Source of the DNA: Chitinophagaceae bacterium
Lineage (GTDB): Bacteria; Bacteroidota; Bacteroidia; Chitinophagales; Chitinophagaceae
NCBI GenBank assembly: GCA_947455605.1
Contig: CANGOX010000005.1
Span: 17,267-81,266 of the forward strand
Reading direction: 5' to 3'
Length of the DNA: 64,000 nucleotides
The notes under the pieces are model-generated. The model ran no database searches and was not told where the DNA came from. It saw only the letters and a list, made by a program, of their open reading frames with translations. Position 1 is the stretch's first letter. Each line of letters opens with the position of its first letter. Below are positions 51,347 to 60,670 of this stretch, piece by piece. Both the position numbers and the translations under genes were made by a program.

Positions 51347-53947
51347 ATGGCAAAAAACTTATTGATCGTTGAGTCACCGGCCAAGGCCAAAACCATAGAA
51401 AAGATTCTCGGAAGCGATTTCGAGGTCAGGAGCTGCTATGGCCATATCCGAGACCTGGAAAAGGATGATATGGGTATTGATGTAAACAATCATTACCTGC
51501 CAAGATATAAGGTTCCGGAAGACAAGGAACGTGTGGTGAAAGAATTAAGACAGATGGCCAAAAAGGCCGACGAAGTCTGGCTTGCATCGGATGAGGACCG
51601 TGAGGGAGAGAGTATCAGCTGGCATCTGGCCGAAGTGCTTGGACTGGATCCGAAAGTAACCAAGCGGATCGTTTTCCATGAAATTACTGCTCCCGCTATT
51701 AAAGCCGCGGTTCAAAATCCGCGTATCATTAATATGGACCTGGTAAATGCACAGCAGGCCAGAAGGGTTCTGGACAGGCTGGTAGGTTTTGAACTGAGCC
51801 CTGTATTATGGCGCAAGATAGGTATGCAGAGAAGTTTGAGTGCCGGTCGTGTACAGAGTGTGGCCGTAAGATTAATTGTGGAAAGAGAAAGAGAGATCAA
51901 TCATTTTCTGCCTGAAAGCAGCTATAAAATTGATGCATTCTTTACTGCTGCAGATATCAATAATAAGCAGGTAACCTTCAAAGCAGAAGGTCCTTCCAAA
52001 GTAGCAACCATTGATGATGCACAATCTTTTCTGGATAGCTGTAAGGGTGCTAACTATAAAGTAACCGATATTTTGGTAAAACCGGCCAAACGCACACCGG
52101 CAGCTCCTTTCACCACTTCTACCCTACAACAGGAAGCCTCACGTAAATTAGGATATGGTGTAAGCCGTACCATGTTACTGGCACAAAAATTATATGAAAG
52201 CGGTAAGATCACGTATATGCGTACAGACAGTATCAGTTTGAGTGATACAGCATTATCGGATATCCGCAACCAGATCACCACTTCTTATGGGCCTGAATAC
52301 CACCAGCCCCGCAAATTCAAGAACAAAAATGAAAATGCACAGGAAGCGCACGAAGCCATTCGTCCTACATACATGAGTAATTTTTCAGTAGAGGATGAAG
52401 ACTCCAGAAGATTGTATGAACTGATCTGGAAAAGAACCATCGCTTCACAAATGAGTGATGCAGAGTTTGAGAAAACAACAGCCAGGATCAATATCAGCAC
52501 CAATAACGAAACACTTTCTGCCAACGGTGAAGTGATGAAATTTGATGGTTTCCTTAAAGTATATCTCGAAGGAAAGGATGAGGAAGATGATGAGGATACA
52601 GAAGGCATGCTGCCACCGTTAACCATTGGGAATACGCTCAATTTTACCCATATGACTGCAGCGGAAAAATTCACCCGCCCTGCAGCAAGGTATACAGAAG
52701 CCTCCCTTGTAAAGAAACTGGAAGAGCTGGGCATTGGCCGTCCATCTACCTATGCACCTACCATTTCTACAATTATCAAAAGAAATTATGTAGAGAAGCG
52801 TGAGAAGGATGGGATCAAAAGAGCCATGAACCTGTTGCGCCTCACTAAAAATGATGCGGTTGAAAAGCAGGTGATCATGGAAAATACCGGCGCGGAGAAA
52901 AATAAACTCTTCCCTACGGATCTGGGTATTGTAGTAACCGATTTTCTGAAGCAGTACTTTACCAAGGTGATGGATTTTGGTTTCACCGCAAGGATAGAAC
53001 AGGAGTTTGATGAGATAGCCGAAGGCAAGATCAAATGGAGCAACATGATCGATGGTTTTTACAAGCCTTTTCATGAAACCATAGAGCACACATTGGAGAA
53101 TGCGGAGCGCGCCAAGGGCGAAAGAGAGCTGGGTATAGACGAGGCCACCGGCAAGAAAGTAATTGCCCGTATGGGCCGCTATGGCCCCATGGTGCAGATC
53201 GGTGATACAGCCGACGAAACGGAAAAACCAAGATTTGCCAAACTTAACCAGGCGCAGAGTATTGAGACCATTACCATGGAAGAAGCCATGCAGCTGTTCT
53301 CTTTACCCAGAACCCTGGGTGAATATGAAGGACAGGAGCTCGCCGTAAATGTGGGGCGTTTTGGTCCTTATATCAAATTAGGCGAACAATTCATTTCTAT
53401 TCCAAAAGGAGAAGACCTGCATACAATAGAACTCGAAAGGGCCATTCAACTCATTACTGAAAAGCAATTGGCCGATGCTCCCATCGGATTTTATGATGAA
53501 CTTCCTGTAACAAAGGGCAAGGGAAGATTCGGCCCCTTTATTAAGTGGAACGATATGTACATCAATATCCCAAGAGCTTATAATTTTGATACCCTCTCAC
53601 AAAAAGATATTGATGAACTGGTAGAGAAAAAAGTTGCCAAGGAAGCCAACCGATTTATCAAACAATGGCCGGCTGAAAAGATCTCTATCGAAAATGGCCG
53701 TTGGGGTCCGTTCATCCGCTTCCAGAAGAAGATGCTGAAACTGGGCAGAAAAGCGGATACGGCAAAATATACTCCGGAAGAACTGGTAGATATCGATATC
53801 GAGATCATCAAAAAAATGATCGAAGAACAGGTACCGAATGCTTTTGCAAAGAAAACCAAAGCGGCCACAAAGAAAGCGGCAACTAAATCTGCTGCTACCA
53901 AGACGGCGAAGAAAACAGCTGTGAAAAAGGCAGCGAAGAAGAAATAA
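51347..53947 (+). CDS. topA: DNA topoisomerase I
   Basis: 866 residues from ATG 51347, which places the TOPRIM motif LLIVESPAKAKTIEKIL at the N-terminus. DEDREGE is the acidic triad and GKITYMRTDS holds the catalytic Tyr. The C-terminus has no CxxC zinc fingers but four related repeats (GRYGPMVQIG, GRFGPYIKLG, GRFGPFIKW, GRWGPFIRF) and a Lys/Ala-rich tail. It relaxes negative supercoils. The long frame upstream is not conserved-looking. A small GC hairpin (51261-51276) lies before it. Confidence 0.95.
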   Translation: MAKNLLIVESPAKAKTIEKILGSDFEVRSCYGHIRDLEKDDMGIDVNNHYLPRYKVPEDKERVVKELRQMAKKADEVWLASDEDREGESISWHLAEVLGLDPKVTKRIVFHEITAPAIKAAVQNPRIINMDLVNAQQARRVLDRLVGFELSPVLWRKIGMQRSLSAGRVQSVAVRLIVEREREINHFLPESSYKIDAFFTAADINNKQVTFKAEGPSKVATIDDAQSFLDSCKGANYKVTDILVKPAKRTPAAPFTTSTLQQEASRKLGYGVSRTMLLAQKLYESGKITYMRTDSISLSDTALSDIRNQITTSYGPEYHQPRKFKNKNENAQEAHEAIRPTYMSNFSVEDEDSRRLYELIWKRTIASQMSDAEFEKTTARINISTNNETLSANGEVMKFDGFLKVYLEGKDEEDDEDTEGMLPPLTIGNTLNFTHMTAAEKFTRPAARYTEASLVKKLEELGIGRPSTYAPTISTIIKRNYVEKREKDGIKRAMNLLRLTKNDAVEKQVIMENTGAEKNKLFPTDLGIVVTDFLKQYFTKVMDFGFTARIEQEFDEIAEGKIKWSNMIDGFYKPFHETIEHTLENAERAKGERELGIDEATGKKVIARMGRYGPMVQIGDTADETEKPRFAKLNQAQSIETITMEEAMQLFSLPRTLGEYEGQELAVNVGRFGPYIKLGEQFISIPKGEDLHTIELERAIQLITEKQLADAPIGFYDELPVTKGKGRFGPFIKWNDMYINIPRAYNFDTLSQKDIDELVEKKVAKEANRFIKQWPAEKISIENGRWGPFIRFQKKMLKLGRKADTAKYTPEELVDIDIEIIKKMIEEQVPNAFAKKTKAATKKAATKSAATKTAKKTAVKKAAKKK

Positions 53948-53964
53948 GGTGTTTGGTTACAAAA

Positions 53965-54026
53965 GTTAAAAGGGTTAAAATAGTTAGATGGGAAAATCCC
54001 TCTTTAACTATTATAACCCTTTTAAC
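53965..54026. repeat. GTTAAAAGGGTTAAAATAGT inverted repeat, topA/desaturase
   Basis: The left arm at 53965-53988 and right arm at 54001-54026 are inverse copies with few mismatches. The 20-nt core GTTAAAAGGGTTAAAATAGT recurs exactly at 62283-62302. It fills the gap between two converging genes. Confidence 0.8.
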
Positions 54027-54046
54027 TTCTATAACTACTTTACGAA

Positions 54047-55126
54047 CTAATCGTGTCTGCCCATCTCTCTCAAGAACTTCACGTGTGCCACTACCGCTTT
54101 ACGCATGGTTGGGTACTCAATATATTGTAACTGGTATTCCCTGCACACATTACGTACGATCTCGCTGATAGCGGGATAATGAACGTGTGAGATCTTAGGG
54201 AACAAGTGGTGTTCGATCTGAAAATTCAATCCGCCGACTAACCAGCTAACCAGTTTATTGCGGGTTGCAAAATTAGCAGTGGTCTTGATCTGATGTGCCG
54301 CAAATTCATCCGGCATCCGCTGGGTTTCGATGTCCATCACCGGAAACTCTGTATGTTCTACTGTGTGTGCCAGCTGGAAAACGATGCTCAGGATAAAACC
54401 GGCTACCAGGCTCATTACGAGGAATCCGATCACCCAACTCACAAAGCCAACAGCTGCGATCGGAAGTACGATAAATACCAATGCATGGTACACTTTCACA
54501 CCCCAGAATTCAATATGGTCTTTCATTTCCATTTTCTTCAATGGCACATTTCCGATCTTGCGGGAAAAATATTTTTGATAGTCGGTGAAGAAGATCCAGA
54601 ACACATAAAGCAGCATATAGAGAAACCAGAAATAAAAATGCTGGAACTTATGCATTTTGTAACGCTTCTGGGTGGGTGCCATACGCATAAGGATGCCGAT
54701 CTCAATATCATCATCTACTCCGTCAATATTGGTAAAGCTGTGGTGGATCATGTTATGCTTCATATTCCACATAAAGTGATTGGCACCAAGTAAGCTGATA
54801 GATGAAGCGGCAATACGGTTTACCCATTTGTTGGTACTGAAACTGCCATGGCTTCCATCGTGCATCACATTAAAACCGATACCGGCTACCAGGCCGCCCA
54901 TTACGATACATTCTGCAATAGCAAAGTACCAAACCGGGGTCCATACAAGCAGGTAGATATATACCAATACCAGAGCGATCACCATTACGATGGCTTTGGT
55001 AAATAATTTAGGTGTGCCCGTAGAATCGATCCCGCGCTCATCAAAATACTGTTGAACCCGTTTTTTCAGGTCTGTGTGAAGGGATTTAGATACTGCCGGA
55101 AATTTTGGAATGGCGAATTGTGACAT
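54047..55126 (-). CDS. membrane fatty acid desaturase
   Basis: 359 residues from ATG 55126; the longer frame adds 37 unlike residues. Three His boxes bind the di-iron centre: HDGSHGSF, HNMIHHSF and QIEHHLFPKISH. Four to five membrane helices. The Gln-containing third box is of the front-end/linoleoyl-CoA type, without a cytochrome b5 domain. It introduces a double bond in membrane lipid acyl chains. An AACGATT motif lies 3 nt before the ATG and a -7 box TATTTTTG (55151-55158) about 24 nt before it. Confidence 0.9.
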   Translation of the reverse strand: MSQFAIPKFPAVSKSLHTDLKKRVQQYFDERGIDSTGTPKLFTKAIVMVIALVLVYIYLLVWTPVWYFAIAECIVMGGLVAGIGFNVMHDGSHGSFSTNKWVNRIAASSISLLGANHFMWNMKHNMIHHSFTNIDGVDDDIEIGILMRMAPTQKRYKMHKFQHFYFWFLYMLLYVFWIFFTDYQKYFSRKIGNVPLKKMEMKDHIEFWGVKVYHALVFIVLPIAAVGFVSWVIGFLVMSLVAGFILSIVFQLAHTVEHTEFPVMDIETQRMPDEFAAHQIKTTANFATRNKLVSWLVGGLNFQIEHHLFPKISHVHYPAISEIVRNVCREYQLQYIEYPTMRKAVVAHVKFLREMGRHD

Positions 55127-55129
55127 AGT

Positions 55130-55136
55130 AATCGTT
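55130..55136 (-). promoter_or_regulatory. AACGATT leader motif, desaturase
   Basis: The coding strand reads GTTAACGATTACT then ATG; 3 nt from motif to start. It shares TAACGATTACT with the FucP-type permease leader. Confidence 0.5.
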
Positions 55137-55386
55137 AACGTATTAAGTTGCAAAAATAGCCAATAAAGCCCTTGCTTGGGTGTTAATTTTTGGCATTTAT
55201 ACACAGGAACCAGACCTGGATAACGTACATATAACAATATTATTATTCAGCAGTTAATCCTTGTTTCCACATCAATAGGATAACTTCCCATGGATTGGTA
55301 ACTGAAAATTAATTTAGTTTGATGTGGAAATCAAGGAGATAGTATCGGAAAATTGAAGATCCGCCACCATTTCAGATCCAAATCAT

Positions 55387-56259
55387 ATGCAGGAGACCAG
55401 AGAGATCAATGCGCTGTTCACGCTTATAGACGACCCCGATGAGGAGGTTTACTCCACCGTTTCAGAGAAGATAGTGGCGTATGGGAAGAATATCATCCCT
55501 AACCTCGAGCATCTCTGGGAAACCACATTGAGCGAAGATGTGCAGGAAAGGATTGAAATGATCATCCATCATCTGCATTATTCTGATCTGCATAACGATC
55601 TCGTTGAATGGCGCGACAGCGGTTACCACGATCTTTTATTCGGCGCACTGCTCGTTTGCAAATTTCAATACCCGGATCTGCATACCACTCCCGTTTTACA
55701 GGATATAGAAAAGATCCGCCGCAATGTATGGCTGGAGCTGAACAGTTTTCTTACCCCACTGGAACAGGCCAATGTGTTATCGAGTATCATCTACAATTAT
55801 TATAACCTGAAAGGTGTGGAAGTGAATTATGAGCACCCGGATGATTTCTTTATCAATAAGGTACTGGAAAGCAAGAAGGGCAATGCACTCACCAATGGCA
55901 TTCTTTACCAGGTGATGTGCGATAAGCTGGATATCAATGCTAAGATCATCAATATTCCCAAGCAATGCATCATTGCATTTTATCATTCCGACTATGATGC
56001 ATCAACCCATGTAGGGCATCCGCAGGATAAGATCCATTTTTATGTAGATGCTACTACAGGACAGGCTTTCTCACACAAAGACGTGGAAAATTATTTTGTG
56101 AGACTTTCTGTACCACCCTCACCCGCTTATTTTAAGCCACAATCGCATATGCGTATCATCCAGACCCTACTGGAAGAAACCGCTAAATGTTTCGACAGGC
56201 CTTCTAATGAATATAAGCAGAAAGAATTATTGCAACTGGCCGCACTGCTCGGACAATAA
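55387..56259 (+). CDS. transglutaminase-like (SirB1-type) protein
   Basis: 290 residues. N-terminal helical repeats to about 110 (HEAT-like start ALFTLIDDPDEEVYSTVSEKI), then a Transglut_core2-type region: NVLSSIIYNYYNLKG, SKKGNALTNGILYQVMCDKL, INIPKQCIIAFYHSDYD. The usual catalytic triad is not obvious, as in most of this family, so it is probably non-enzymatic. Role unknown. Confidence 0.78.
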   Translation: MQETREINALFTLIDDPDEEVYSTVSEKIVAYGKNIIPNLEHLWETTLSEDVQERIEMIIHHLHYSDLHNDLVEWRDSGYHDLLFGALLVCKFQYPDLHTTPVLQDIEKIRRNVWLELNSFLTPLEQANVLSSIIYNYYNLKGVEVNYEHPDDFFINKVLESKKGNALTNGILYQVMCDKLDINAKIINIPKQCIIAFYHSDYDASTHVGHPQDKIHFYVDATTGQAFSHKDVENYFVRLSVPPSPAYFKPQSHMRIIQTLLEETAKCFDRPSNEYKQKELLQLAALLGQ

Positions 56260-56408
56260 AATTATTTATTGAAATTATCATTGCAGGAAAAGAAATTCTC
56301 CTCTTTTTTCCAGCCGTTTCTTTTGTATACTTTTTGTGCGCGATAATTATTTGTGGCGGTTTGTAATTCCAGCTGGCGCTATCGGTTTGATGAACATAAA
56401 AAAATATA

Positions 56409-56466
56409 GCCACAGATAACTCAGATTTTCACAGAAAAGATTTGTGTGAATCTGTGCATCTGTGGC
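56409..56466. repeat. GCCACAGAT inverted repeat
   Basis: GCCACAGAT (56409-56417) with following CAGATTTTCACAG words is mirrored by TTTGTGTGAATCTGTGCATCTGTGGC-type sequence ending at 56466 (outer 9 bp perfect, inner with slips). It lies between converging genes. The rest of the 215-nt gap shows nothing. Confidence 0.7.
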
Positions 56467-56474
56467 GTTAAAAA

Positions 56475-56885
56475 TTATACCAGACTAGCTTCCAATGTAA
56501 TGGCCATATTATAGACCTTACTTACAGGGCAATTGGCTTTTGCATCTGCCGCACACTCCTGAAATTTTTCATTGGTAATACCGGGCACTTTGGCTTTTAC
56601 CACCAAGGCAGATGTAGTGATCACACCCTCTTCCAAAGATATGGCACAACTGGTTTCCAGTTCATCGGGTGTAAAACCTGCGGCAACTAATACAAAGGTC
56701 AGCTTCATGGTAAAACAACCGGCATGGGCAGCGGCCATTAATTCTTCGGGATTGGTACCAATACCATCGGCAAAGCGTGAGTTAAAAGAATATTGTGTTT
56801 TGTTCAGTACAGTGCTTTGGGTGGTAAGGTTTCCGTTACCTTCTTTACCCGAACCGTTCCAAACTGCGGTTGCTGTTCGTTTCAT
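56475..56885 (-). CDS. OsmC/Ohr-type peroxiredoxin
   Basis: 136 residues. Redox Cys in AAAHAGCFTM and in ANCPVSKVY, as in OsmC. It reduces organic hydroperoxides with two cysteines. The start and length match the family. It is divergent from csaA (36 bp between starts). Confidence 0.92.
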   Translation of the reverse strand: MKRTATAVWNGSGKEGNGNLTTQSTVLNKTQYSFNSRFADGIGTNPEELMAAAHAGCFTMKLTFVLVAAGFTPDELETSCAISLEEGVITTSALVVKAKVPGITNEKFQECAADAKANCPVSKVYNMAITLEASLV

Positions 56886-56921
56886 AAGTATTTGTTTTTA
56901 GATTTGATAAAATATGCAATC

Positions 56922-57251
56922 ATGATCAACTGGGACGACTTTGAAAAAGTGGAGATCCGCAGCGGAACCATACTGGAAGTTAGTGATTTCCCGAAAGCCA
57001 AAAAACCGGCTTATCAACTGACCATTGATTTTGGGCCATTGGGTATTAAGCATTCTTCGGCCCAGATCACCCATCATTATCCAAAAGAATCCCTGAAAGG
57101 CAAACAAGTGGTGGCAGTTGTGAACTTTCCACCCAAACAGATAGCCAACTTTTTTAGTGAATGCCTCGTATTAGGTGTGTATGATGAGAATAATCAGGTA
57201 ATTTTATTGCAGCCCGACAAAAACGTAGCAAACGGGCAACGCATAGGCTAA
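56922..57251 (+). CDS. csaA: CsaA-like tRNA-binding protein
   Basis: 109 residues from ATG 56922, a single OB-fold tRNA-binding domain: FEKVEIRSGTILEVSDFPKAKKPAYQL is the CsaA start (core VEIRSGTILEV), and LVLGVYDE and VILLQPDK follow. It binds tRNA and has been linked to chaperone or export roles. Its stop TAA overlaps the next ATG (TAATG), so it is coupled to ogt. Confidence 0.9.
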   Translation: MINWDDFEKVEIRSGTILEVSDFPKAKKPAYQLTIDFGPLGIKHSSAQITHHYPKESLKGKQVVAVVNFPPKQIANFFSECLVLGVYDENNQVILLQPDKNVANGQRIG

Positions 57252-57748
57252 TGAGTGAACTGCACTATACATATTACGACAGCCCGATCGGCATGCTTAA
57301 AATTGGTGGCACGGAGCAATATATTGGTCAACTGACCTTTGTTGACAATCCCGATCAGCTAACATATGGCGAACCCGGTATTACCGAAGTGATGCACCAA
57401 TGTACAGAACAGCTGATCGAATATTTTCACGGCACCCGTAAGAGTTTTGACATCCCTGTTCACCAGGAAGGCACTGAATTTCAAACCAGGGTATGGAGTG
57501 AACTGATGGAGATCCCTTATGGAAGAACCATCAGTTATATGGATCTCGCCAAGCGATTGGGAGATCCGAAAGTGATCCGTGCAGCAGCCAGCACTAACGG
57601 CAAGAATAACATTGCAATTATTGTTCCCTGTCACCGCGTGATCGGGAGCGACAGAACGCTAACCGGTTATTCCGGTGGCCTCTGGCGTAAGAAATGGTTA
57701 TTGGGACTGGAATTTAAAATTGCCCATGGGGTGCAGACGTTGTTTTAA
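57251..57748 (+). CDS. ogt: methylated-DNA-protein cysteine methyltransferase
   Basis: 165 residues. Active-site IVPCHRV with C127, plus PYGRTISYMDLA and the DNA-binding helix VIRAAASTNGKN. It takes O6-methyl from guanine onto Cys in a suicide reaction. The start codon overlaps the csaA stop by one base. Confidence 0.95.
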   Translation: MSELHYTYYDSPIGMLKIGGTEQYIGQLTFVDNPDQLTYGEPGITEVMHQCTEQLIEYFHGTRKSFDIPVHQEGTEFQTRVWSELMEIPYGRTISYMDLAKRLGDPKVIRAAASTNGKNNIAIIVPCHRVIGSDRTLTGYSGGLWRKKWLLGLEFKIAHGVQTLF

Positions 57749-57827
57749 TATTGAATGGCGAGGCATATTAACATTTCATTGAAAAATGCATCGCTAACCA
57801 ACCATTGAATGAAATACTTTTACAGCC

Positions 57828-59876
57828 ATGCTGCGTGTTGGTAAGATCATATTTTTTTTAGTTGTCCTGACACATTTTTTTTATGAAGGACAATCTCAGA
57901 CTTGCACCGGTTTAGGGCAAAACCCCGCTACGGCATTTCCTGTTTGTGGAACGAATGTATTTACGCAAACTTCTGTGCCCGTTTGCGGAGGAACAAAAAT
58001 GCCAACGCCCTGTAATGACGGAAATGTGTACACTGATATCAATCCTTACTGGTATAAGTTTACCTGTTATGCAAGCGGAACACTGGGTTTTGTGATAACA
58101 CCTAAAAATCTGGGTGATGATTATGACTGGCAGCTTTTTGACATAACAGGGAAAAATCCTACAGATATTTATACAGATAAAAGCTTGATCGTATCCGCTA
58201 ACTGGTCAGGTTCTTCGGGAATTACAGGCGCATCGCCAACTGGAAAAAACGCTTTTGAATGTGCTTCACAGCCTTCGGCAGGTGTTTCAACTTTCAGCAC
58301 TATGCCTAATATAATTATGGGGCATGATTATTTATTAATGATCAGCCATTATGATGGTGTAACACAAAGTGGTTATACACTTTCTTATCCTACAGGCACG
58401 CAGGGTGGCACAGCGAGTATTGTAAACCCTGTTGTTCCAAGTGTAACCAATGCGTATGCGGTATGCGACGGTTCACAGATCGTTTTAAAAATGAACAAGC
58501 GTGTAAACTGTTCCAGTCTTGCAGCTGATGGCAGTGATTTTTCTGTAAGCGGACCGATTGCCCTTTCAATAGTATCCGCAACAGGTAATGGGTGCAGCAA
58601 TGGATTTGATTCAGATTCTATTATCCTGAAATTGAATAAGACACTTACTGCGGGTAGCTATTCTATATCTTGCAAAACAGGCACAGACAATAATACACTG
58701 ACCGATAACTGTGCCAACAACCTGGCTATAGGAGCTGTAGCCGGTTTTAAATTTTTGGGGGCACAACCTGCCCCTTTAGATAGTATTACTCCTTTTACCT
58801 GTGTTACAGATTCAATATTATTGGTGTTTTCTAAACCCATTACCTGTTCATCCATTGCAGTGGATGGCAGTGATTTTGCAATAACGGGACCGGCAGCTGT
58901 AACCATTAAAACAGCTACAGGTTCTTGTACCAATGGGCTGGCCAGTACGATCAAAATAAAATTCACTGCTCCTGCAAAAGTAAATGGCAGTTATACTATC
59001 CGAACAAAGATCGGATCAGATGGTAATACATTAATTGATGAGTGTGGTTTTGCAACTCCCGTAGGATCATCCTCTTCATTCAAGATCCAGAACGTAACCA
59101 CTTCCGATTTTCAAGGCTCTATTGCACCGGGATGTAAATATGATACCTTATATCTTACACATAATGGTTACGGAGGAACAACGCAATGGCAATGGAGTAT
59201 TGACAGCAACCCCGTAAGTACCCTTCAGAATCCTGTATTCACATCCAAAGCATTTGGTTTTGGAGATCATAGTGTACAACTGAACGTAACCAATGGATTC
59301 TGTACAGATACGGCTTCCGGTAATTTTACCTTTCCGGATTATACAGTTAAAGCTGCTTTTACATCAGCAGATACTTTATGTCCAACCGATACCCTGCATT
59401 TTACCGATATGAGCAGCAGCAGTACCAGTTTCTGGAAATGGGATTTTGGAAATGGGTCAAGAAGTTTTCTGCAGATGCCTGGGCCACAATCCTATCCTGT
59501 TAATCAGCGAAAGACCAATTTTCTTACCAGTCTGATCGTGGGCAATAATCTCGGTTGTACCGATACCACTTACAAATACATTACGGTACTTGCCAGCTGT
59601 TTTATCGCTGTGCCATCGGCCTTTACACCCAATGGGGATGGGTTAAATGACTATCTGTATCCTTTGAATGCTTTTGGTGCAGACAATATGATCTTCCGGG
59701 TATTTAACCGATATGGACAAATCGTTTTTGAATCGCGCAACTGGACAAAAAAATGGGATGGCCGCGTAAATAATACTCCCCAACCCAGCGGCACGTATGT
59801 GTGGACGTACAGTTATACGGATCATGCAACGGGGCAGGCGGTGTTTCTTAAGGGCACAACCGTTTTGATACGGTAA
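57828..59876 (+). CDS. T9SS-type surface protein with gliding-motility C-terminal domain
   Basis: 682 residues. A signal peptide (IIFFLVVLTHFFYEGQSQ) is followed by a CUB-like start with several Cys. Two tandem beta-sandwich repeats of about 100 residues share the pattern CDGSQIVLKMNKRVNCSSLAADGSDF and CVTDSILLVFSKPITCSSIAVDGSDF (shared core CSS-ADGSDF). A PKD-like domain (FWKWDFGNGS) and a CHU_C domain at about 600-682 (FTPNGDGLNDYLYP, FNRYGQIVFES, GTYVWTYSY) end the protein. The last is the gliding-motility C-terminal domain used in type IX secretion. Confidence 0.88.
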   Translation: MLRVGKIIFFLVVLTHFFYEGQSQTCTGLGQNPATAFPVCGTNVFTQTSVPVCGGTKMPTPCNDGNVYTDINPYWYKFTCYASGTLGFVITPKNLGDDYDWQLFDITGKNPTDIYTDKSLIVSANWSGSSGITGASPTGKNAFECASQPSAGVSTFSTMPNIIMGHDYLLMISHYDGVTQSGYTLSYPTGTQGGTASIVNPVVPSVTNAYAVCDGSQIVLKMNKRVNCSSLAADGSDFSVSGPIALSIVSATGNGCSNGFDSDSIILKLNKTLTAGSYSISCKTGTDNNTLTDNCANNLAIGAVAGFKFLGAQPAPLDSITPFTCVTDSILLVFSKPITCSSIAVDGSDFAITGPAAVTIKTATGSCTNGLASTIKIKFTAPAKVNGSYTIRTKIGSDGNTLIDECGFATPVGSSSSFKIQNVTTSDFQGSIAPGCKYDTLYLTHNGYGGTTQWQWSIDSNPVSTLQNPVFTSKAFGFGDHSVQLNVTNGFCTDTASGNFTFPDYTVKAAFTSADTLCPTDTLHFTDMSSSSTSFWKWDFGNGSRSFLQMPGPQSYPVNQRKTNFLTSLIVGNNLGCTDTTYKYITVLASCFIAVPSAFTPNGDGLNDYLYPLNAFGADNMIFRVFNRYGQIVFESRNWTKKWDGRVNNTPQPSGTYVWTYSYTDHATGQAVFLKGTTVLIR

Positions 59877-59970
59877 TTAGTAATTAATAATTAGTAGTTA
59901 GTAATTACTGAAGTAGAAATTATCGACATGTCTGTCAATTACTAATTACTAACTACTAATTACTAATTTT
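59877..59970. repeat. TTAGTAATTA inverted repeat
   Basis: The arms at 59877-59910 and about 59935-59969 are inverse arrays of TAGTAATTA words. The left arm starts directly after the stop TAA of the surface protein, the right arm ends 4 nt before the cdd stop. It fills the gap between the converging genes. Confidence 0.8.
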
Positions 59971-59973
59971 CTC

Positions 59974-60459
59974 CTACTTCATGTCATCACCTGAAAACGT
60001 AAATGGTAATAAGCTCTGTGCTCCGTTAATAACGTAGATTTTCCCTTCCATTCCACCTAAGATCAAACGTATGGGATGTTTGAGTAAGGATTCATATTCA
60101 ACCAATGTTTGACGGCACATACCACAAGGAGGGATCGGCTTATTGCTTTTTCCTTCTGCATTACGGTAACTGATGGCCATGGTAAGAATCGGCACTTTAG
60201 GATGCACAGAGGACGCAGTAGAAAGTAAAACTCTTTCTGCACAGATACCTACCGGGTAACTGGCATTTTCCTGGTTGCTACCTACTACGGTTTGCCCGTT
60301 TGCAAGTATAGCCGCCGCTCCTACATGAAACTGTGAATAAGGGGCATAGGATATATCAGTGGCTTTATAAGCGGTTCGCAAAAGATCAGCATCTTCTTTG
60401 GCAAGCTGATCAATGGAATCGTAGACATCGTATTCGATATTGATCTTTTGATGTTCCAT
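59974..60459 (-). CDS. cdd: cytidine deaminase
   Basis: 161 residues. Zinc-binding C73-A-E75 in GICAERVLLS and PCGMC (C112, C115). It deaminates cytidine and deoxycytidine to uridine forms in pyrimidine salvage. The extended N-terminal region to about 30 is mildly longer than usual. Confidence 0.93.
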   Translation of the reverse strand: MEHQKINIEYDVYDSIDQLAKEDADLLRTAYKATDISYAPYSQFHVGAAAILANGQTVVGSNQENASYPVGICAERVLLSTASSVHPKVPILTMAISYRNAEGKSNKPIPPCGMCRQTLVEYESLLKHPIRLILGGMEGKIYVINGAQSLLPFTFSGDDMK

Positions 60460-60503
60460 AATCGAAATTTTATACCGGGTTGTTCATCTCCTATTCCTTC
60501 TCT

Positions 60504-60561
60504 AACCGCGCCTTTGCGCCTCTGCGTGAATATTTGCACGCAAAGGCGCAAAGGCGCGGTT
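60504..60561. repeat. 25-nt-arm palindrome of CGCCTTTGCG words
   Basis: Arms 60504-60528 and 60537-60561 are inverse with one mismatch, 8-nt loop AATATTTG. Core word AACCGCGCCTTTGCGCC. GC-rich, so a very stable hairpin in either strand; it lies upstream of cdd and downstream of lepB. Confidence 0.85.
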
Positions 60562-60616
60562 GAATCTTCTTAGTACAGAAAGAACTGTAAAATGTGTCAA
60601 CACGTTAGTTGTGAGA

Positions 60617-60649
60617 CAAAAAAGCCCTCAATGCTTGCGACATTGAGGA
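60617..60649 (-). terminator. intrinsic terminator after lepB
   Basis: On the minus strand CCTCAATG pairs with CATTGAGG around TCGCAAG, followed by GCTTTTTTG. It begins 22 nt after the lepB stop. Confidence 0.85.
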
Positions 60650-60670
60650 CCCTTCCTTGTATAAATATAG

